Source of the DNA: Bacillus sp. FJAT-22090
GTDB lineage: Bacteria; Bacillota; Bacilli; Bacillales_A; Planococcaceae
Length of the DNA stretch: 64,000 nt
Reading direction: 5' to 3'
Assembly (NCBI RefSeq): GCF_001278755.1
Contig: NZ_CP012601.1
Location: 3,844,154 to 3,908,153 of the forward strand
Part shown: positions 59,655 to 64,000 of the stretch, in pieces
Numbering within the stretch: position 1 is the first letter of the stretch
Layout: every line of letters starts with the position of its first letter
The notes under the pieces: model-generated
Databases searched by the model: none
Seen by the model: the letters and a program-made list of their open reading frames with translations, nothing else
What the model was told of the DNA's origin: nothing
Made by a program: the position numbers and the translations under genes

Positions 59655-60968
59655 ATGTCCAATTTTAAAGGGAATTTGCAAAAAACACTGCTTGCATTTA
59701 TGTTTGTTGCTTTCATTGTATTTCTTGTAGGTGTTAGTCCTTCATTTGCAGAAACGAATGATTCCACGACAACAGTAGAGGATGACTCAGAAGTGGAATC
59801 TGGAGTTACGGATGATACAAATGATACGGAAGAACCTGCATTATTACCCGGTGATTTTTTCTATTTTCTTAAATCATTGCAAGAAAGTGTTCAATTGGCT
59901 TTCACATTCGATGACATGAAAGAAGCAGAATTGCTTAGCGCATTAGCGGAAGAGCGAATTCTAGAAGCGACAGCATTATTTGAACAAGGTGATGAAGAGA
60001 AAGCAATTGAAATACTACAACTAGCGATTGACCAACAAGACGAGGCATTAGATAAGTATAAAGAAAGTGTAGAACAAGACAATCCGGATGAAGTTACTAA
60101 TGAAGATGATCCTGCTGTTGAAGATGATGCAACGGGAGAAGAATCCGAAGTAGATTCGGCTTATGCTGATTTAGAAGCAAAATTCTCATCAAATCTTCTT
60201 GCTTTACAAGCAGCATTAGAAAAAGTAGAAAATACAAAAGCTAAAGAAGCACTTGCTAAAAATGTTGTAAAAGCTGAAGAAAGATTGGCTAAAAAGATAG
60301 AGAAAAAACTAGCTAAGCTTGAAAAAGAGAAAGAAGAAACTTCAGAGGAAGAAGCCACTGAATCTGAGGAACCGATAGAAGAAGTAGAATCAGATGATGC
60401 TGTTGCGGATGAAAACACAACAGATTCAAAAGAAGAAGTACCTCTAGAAGAGGAAAATGAAGTACAAAAAGAATCTACGGAACAACCAGTAACTGCTTCA
60501 GCGGTTATGGTACCTAAAGTTACAGATACTAAGACACCAGCTGCACCAAAAGTACAAGATGCATCTTCGAAAGCTGAGGAGAAAAAACAAGAGGCCGCTA
60601 AAAAAGTGGAAGAAGCAAAATTAAAAGCCGAAGAAGTAGCTAAAAAAGCTGAAGAAGAGAAAGTAAAAGCAGAAGCTAAACAAAAAGAAGCAGTAGCGAA
60701 AGTAGAAGCTAAGCAAAAAGAAGTAGCAGCGAAAGTAGAGGCTCAACAAAAAGAAGCAGCAGCAAAAGCAGAAGCTAAACAAAAGGAAGCCGCGCTTAAA
60801 GCTGAAGAAACGAAAGCAAAAGCTGAGGCTAAACAAAAAGAAGCAGCAGCGAAAGTTGAAGAAGAGGCTTCAAATGCTGCAGCAAAGAAACAAGAAGCAG
60901 AGGCTAAACAACAAGGAAATAACGACAAGGAAAAATCGAATAACGGGAAAAAAGACAAAGTGGAGTAA
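59655..60968 (+). CDS. Secreted DUF5667-type coiled-coil protein
   Basis: 437 residues. Signal peptide ending SPSFA-E (about residue 34). Residues 60-140 (LLPGDFFYFLKSLQESVQLAFTF, EERILEATALFEQGDEEKAIEIL) match the DUF5667 domain. After an acidic linker, residues about 300-420 are an Ala/Lys/Glu coiled coil with repeated AKQKEAxAKVE units, then a basic tail (NNDKEKSNNGKKDKVE). No sortase signal or membrane anchor. Being under a c-di-GMP riboswitch, it is probably an adhesin- or matrix-like surface protein (inference). Confidence 0.88.
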   Translation: MSNFKGNLQKTLLAFMFVAFIVFLVGVSPSFAETNDSTTTVEDDSEVESGVTDDTNDTEEPALLPGDFFYFLKSLQESVQLAFTFDDMKEAELLSALAEERILEATALFEQGDEEKAIEILQLAIDQQDEALDKYKESVEQDNPDEVTNEDDPAVEDDATGEESEVDSAYADLEAKFSSNLLALQAALEKVENTKAKEALAKNVVKAEERLAKKIEKKLAKLEKEKEETSEEEATESEEPIEEVESDDAVADENTTDSKEEVPLEEENEVQKESTEQPVTASAVMVPKVTDTKTPAAPKVQDASSKAEEKKQEAAKKVEEAKLKAEEVAKKAEEEKVKAEAKQKEAVAKVEAKQKEVAAKVEAQQKEAAAKAEAKQKEAALKAEETKAKAEAKQKEAAAKVEEEASNAAAKKQEAEAKQQGNNDKEKSNNGKKDKVE

Positions 60969-60988
60969 ATCCCCTTTGTCTTTTTCTT
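60948..60988 (+). terminator. Terminator overlapping gene end
   Basis: AAAAAAGACAAAG (inside the last codons) / CTTTGTCTTTTT followed by CTTT. Confidence 0.85.
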
Positions 60989-61025
60989 TATTAAAAATAA
61001 TATCTAAATTTTCAGTCATTATAAT

Positions 61026-63110
61026 CTATAGTGTTACACGATGCACCTGTTCTTTTAAAATCTGTATATTTCCAAGTACGTTCTGTGAGATTTCTAATGT
61101 AGCTTCAATTGCATTAGCTTTTTCGTCAGATAATTGGTAGATAATGTCGTTAAATAGAAGTTCCATCTCATCTAGTACAGCTAAAGCAGAGACATTATAT
61201 AGTCGTACATTTTCATATTTCCCAGGTTCAAAAATGGCTGTATCGATATATGGTTTAAAATTATTCAGCATTTCAGGAAGATTCGCAATCATTCTACCAA
61301 AACCTTTTCGGAGACCTTCCACAGTTACTTCCATCTCCTCAAGAGGTTCTAACGCACTTTGAACAGCTCTTCTAACTCTTTCCTCGTAATTAGTAAACAA
61401 ACTAATGAGTAAGCTTACAGGGTTTCCATACAAACCGACGTTTAAAGCAGCCTTAACTGCGATAATAATTGCTGACAATGCAGTTTCTATTAAAAATAGC
61501 AATGCTTCTAAGCCCAATAGTATTGGAGTTAATATGGATATTCCGATTGCATTCATATGATTATGGGCTAGCTCCACTTGAATTTCTTTTATTTTCATTC
61601 CAACTACTACATAGGAAGAAGACTCAATCGTAAAAACTTCTGTATTTTGCACGGAATCTACGCCATCTTCTAAAGTAGAACCTGAATGAATAGAACTTGC
61701 CAAATTACGGTCTTTGTTGTGAAAAGAAATTGCTATGTCATGAACCTGAGTCTCGTAAGCATTTAATTGTTTATATACTTTATCCTTATTTTCATTGACG
61801 ATGTTATAGTGAGCGTTTAGTTCCCCTACAACCGCATCTACAAAGAGGTCTTTCCCTCCTTCAAATAACTTGGGAATATCATGCTGAACAATGTTCTGTG
61901 CGTTTGCCACTAAGTTATCAACATCTACTTTTAACTGATGTAAATATGCTTTTGCAGGAGCGAAGAGGCCTTCAACATCTATATCAATCGAAAAGATAAA
62001 TTCAATTATTTCTGCTGGCTTTGAGTTTAAAATGCTATTCAGAACTCTACACCTAGCCTCTGCTGAATTTAGAAGTAATATAAGCTCATCTATGCACTCT
62101 TTAATAATCATTCCTGTTTTAGCAATACCATTAAATACCGGATCGCCAGCAAGCTCTTCAAACATATATTGAAAAGTTTCCTGCAGCCTCGTAACTCGTT
62201 GATTAAATCGAGCACTTTCATCCGAGACTATGCTTACAGAATTTCCGATATAATCTCTGACATTAGTGATACGGCCTTTTACATGATCCCTGATTCCATC
62301 GGAAAGCAACAGCATATTTTCCTTGTTTATTAGAATCTTTTCAGTCTGTCCACTATACAAAGGAGAACCGGTCCATATACTAGTTACAATATGATCATCA
62401 GCTCCTACGTAAATAAATCCATGTCCAGGCTCATCTTTTATGCCTATTTCTATTTTAAAATTTCCTTCTGTATCTGCTTCTACGTAGCCAGTATGATTGG
62501 ACCCTAGCATTGAGAACATTGGTATTCCATTGTTTATTCCGTATTTATTGCCTGGAATTCGATCTCCCATTCCAATAGACTCTTCTGTACCAGTTAGAAA
62601 ATCATACTTACTATAGTAATTTGTAATGTTGGTATAATCTTTAGTAGGATCGACCATACCAGATGGAAGTATTGCAGGATTTAACGTCACGGCTTTTACT
62701 TGAGGATTTTCGATGGCTACAGCGTTCGTTAAAGCACCAGCAAGTGAATTTCCTGAGACAGAAGAAATGTCCCCATATTTATTGTTCATCTGCTGAAAAT
62801 AAGCTTTTGCATCATGAATTTGAGCGGGGGGAACGTCGCTTAACAGCTTTGTATTAGTCCCAATCCAGTCTTTGTCAAGTTGTTCGCTCCCGACAAATAC
62901 AACGGATAGCTCTTTCGTTTCAAAATTTTGAATGGTTAATGCATCTAGCCCGGAGGATGTATCGTAAAGTGTATGAATAACATAAAATTCTTTTCCATTA
63001 ACTTGTAGGATATCATTAACTTCGTATTTTTGATATGCATGATAACCTGCTAGCTCCACTAAATCTCTGTCATTCGTATTCGGACGAGTTACGTTATTTA
63101 TAATAGTCAT
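61026..63110 (-). CDS. SA1320-family lipase-like protein
   Basis: 694 residues. N-terminal third resembles an alpha/beta hydrolase: FVGSEQLDKDWIGTN, then SSVSGNSLAGALTNAVAI with Ser in a G-x-S-x-x-G-like elbow, followed by ITNYYSKYDFLTG. Residues about 290-694 are long amphipathic helices, with one hydrophobic stretch (about 555-605, ISILTPILLGLEALLFLIETALSAIIIAV). Staphylococcus homologues are called SA1320 family, and there too the neighbour is a DUF1672 lipoprotein. No signal peptide. Possibly a surface or secreted lipase; function unproven. ATG with AGGAGAAAA. Confidence 0.7.
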   Translation of the reverse strand: MTIINNVTRPNTNDRDLVELAGYHAYQKYEVNDILQVNGKEFYVIHTLYDTSSGLDALTIQNFETKELSVVFVGSEQLDKDWIGTNTKLLSDVPPAQIHDAKAYFQQMNNKYGDISSVSGNSLAGALTNAVAIENPQVKAVTLNPAILPSGMVDPTKDYTNITNYYSKYDFLTGTEESIGMGDRIPGNKYGINNGIPMFSMLGSNHTGYVEADTEGNFKIEIGIKDEPGHGFIYVGADDHIVTSIWTGSPLYSGQTEKILINKENMLLLSDGIRDHVKGRITNVRDYIGNSVSIVSDESARFNQRVTRLQETFQYMFEELAGDPVFNGIAKTGMIIKECIDELILLLNSAEARCRVLNSILNSKPAEIIEFIFSIDIDVEGLFAPAKAYLHQLKVDVDNLVANAQNIVQHDIPKLFEGGKDLFVDAVVGELNAHYNIVNENKDKVYKQLNAYETQVHDIAISFHNKDRNLASSIHSGSTLEDGVDSVQNTEVFTIESSSYVVVGMKIKEIQVELAHNHMNAIGISILTPILLGLEALLFLIETALSAIIIAVKAALNVGLYGNPVSLLISLFTNYEERVRRAVQSALEPLEEMEVTVEGLRKGFGRMIANLPEMLNNFKPYIDTAIFEPGKYENVRLYNVSALAVLDEMELLFNDIIYQLSDEKANAIEATLEISQNVLGNIQILKEQVHRVTL

Positions 63111-63123
63111 AGGTTATTTTCTC

Positions 63124-64000
63124 CTATTCCTTCATAATTTCATTAATCGTAGTTTCCTCTATACTGTTATCTTTTGAACCATTTCCGTACTTACTATTAA
63201 TTAAATTATCGTGTAATAAAAGAGTATAAGCACCCCTTGGCAAACCATCCATACTTTCGATTTCAGATACTATCTGTGAATAGGTAACTTTATCTGGTTC
63301 CACATCCTTTTCTTTCATGAATAGATTGATAGTAATTTTTACAGCTTCTGTTTCAAATTTATTTTCATCAAGGAAATTTCTGAGCTCTTCTTTACTTACA
63401 TTTTGGTTTTCTAAGTACATAGAGTTAAGATGGTCGAAAACGTCAGTAAAAAAACTCATATAGTAATAGGGAGTCGAGTAACCAGAATCCGTTTTTTCTA
63501 CCGCCTCTTTAGTTTTACCAACAACAGGGTATTCTTTAGTTATTTGGTTCATAAAATTATTTAAGTTGGCTATTTCCTCATCATAAGCCATTGCAAATAA
63601 TCCGCCTGATAAGGCATTTTCTATTTGGCCTTCCTGTGACCACACGCTGTCTGTTTTTACTGTTTTACTTTGTAGATCTATCGGAACAACAGCAAATGTA
63701 TGAAAATGTGGTTCTCCCACTGATTCTACGAATACTGAAACACCATCAACTGCACCTACAAAGTTATGGACAATTACTTCCGTTTTATATTTTTCACTGA
63801 AGAACTTTTTTACTGCTACTTCAATTTCATCACGATTTGCTTCTGCGATTTTATCCGTTTCCTCACCATTCCTCAATGCATATCCTTCACCTGTATACTC
63901 CTGAACGCTCACTAGGTTTTCAGTCTTTAAAGCAATTCCGTGACCTCCTGTTGCGGCTACTGTTTCTTTTTGAGAGCTTTTTGTATTCTCAGTATCCATG
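63124..64000 (-). CDS. DUF1672 lipoprotein, 5' end cut by window
   Basis: At least 291 residues, with the DUF1672 core TGGHGIALKTENLVSVQEYTGEGYALRNG. The visible ATG at 63999 is not the true start: the base at 64000 is C, so the preceding codon ends in C, and family members carry a lipobox Cys near this position. The mature lipoprotein would begin about here and the signal peptide lies outside the window. It is transcribed into the SA1320-like gene 13 bases downstream, forming a pair. Confidence 0.85.
   Translation of the reverse strand, partial: MDTENTKSSQKETVAATGGHGIALKTENLVSVQEYTGEGYALRNGEETDKIAEANRDEIEVAVKKFFSEKYKTEVIVHNFVGAVDGVSVFVESVGEPHFHTFAVVPIDLQSKTVKTDSVWSQEGQIENALSGGLFAMAYDEEIANLNNFMNQITKEYPVVGKTKEAVEKTDSGYSTPYYYMSFFTDVFDHLNSMYLENQNVSKEELRNFLDENKFETEAVKITINLFMKEKDVEPDKVTYSQIVSEIESMDGLPRGAYTLLLHDNLINSKYGNGSKDNSIEETTINEIMKE

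Overview
The window comes from a low-GC, spore-forming Gram-positive bacterium. It most resembles a Planococcaceae/Bacillaceae genome (Psychrobacillus- or Lysinibacillus-like), but the genus is inference. Evidence: strong Shine-Dalgarno sites with many TTG/GTG starts, an SspH-type spore protein, a CIRCE-controlled groESL, and a core block in the Bacillus subtilis ydi-groE order (tsaE, tsaB, rimI, tsaD, ABC-F, rex, CPBP protease, groES, groEL). No rRNA, tRNA, CRISPR array or complete insertion sequence was seen.

Layout. 0-3.5 kb: HD-GYP c-di-GMP phosphodiesterase, a hypothetical protein, a cold-shock gene with an unusual hairpin leader, and a TrhA-type membrane protein. 3.5-10.4 kb: a sugar or polyol uptake and catabolism cluster (TIM-barrel isomerase, LacI regulator, RbsB/A/C-like ABC transporter, Gfo/Idh/MocA oxidoreductase) with three LacI/CcpA-type operators. 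10.6-18.4 kb: small accessory genes, including a NRDE protein, a GIY-YIG protein, a MazG-like enzyme, YqeY, an isochorismatase-type hydrolase, a duplicated and broken zinc-ribbon gene around an MBL-fold hydrolase, and a serine recombinase abutting a type I toxin-antitoxin remnant. 18.4-23.0 kb: histidine degradation (hutU, hutI) with a divergent regulator. 23.3-29.2 kb: two LysM-3D secreted proteins, two intact type I toxin-antitoxin loci, Lrp-LysE, IclR and purU. 30.5-36.9 kb: a tightly coupled seven-gene operon (ABC importer, phosphatase-superfamily enzyme, DeoR regulator, PHP phosphoesterase). 37.4-49.9 kb: acyltransferase, SGNH hydrolase and the core ydi-groE block, with a cluster of DnaA-box-like 9-mers just after tsaD. 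50-64 kb: envelope and stress genes, including a very acidic repeat protein, a MutS2 paralogue without the Smr domain behind a multi-terminator leader, sspH, a c-di-GMP-I riboswitch in front of a secreted DUF5667-type protein, and a SA1320/DUF1672 pair running off the edge.

Most interesting layers: (1) short tandem intergenic arrays with an exact 20- or 21-bp period and a conserved core, at eight places, one nested in a higher-order repeat; (2) the attenuator-like leader of the MutS2 paralogue; (3) the type I toxin-antitoxin family with conserved promoters, terminators and Shine-Dalgarno-sequestering stems; (4) the DnaA-box cluster; (5) the riboswitch, which together with the HD-GYP enzyme places both c-di-GMP turnover and sensing in this window.
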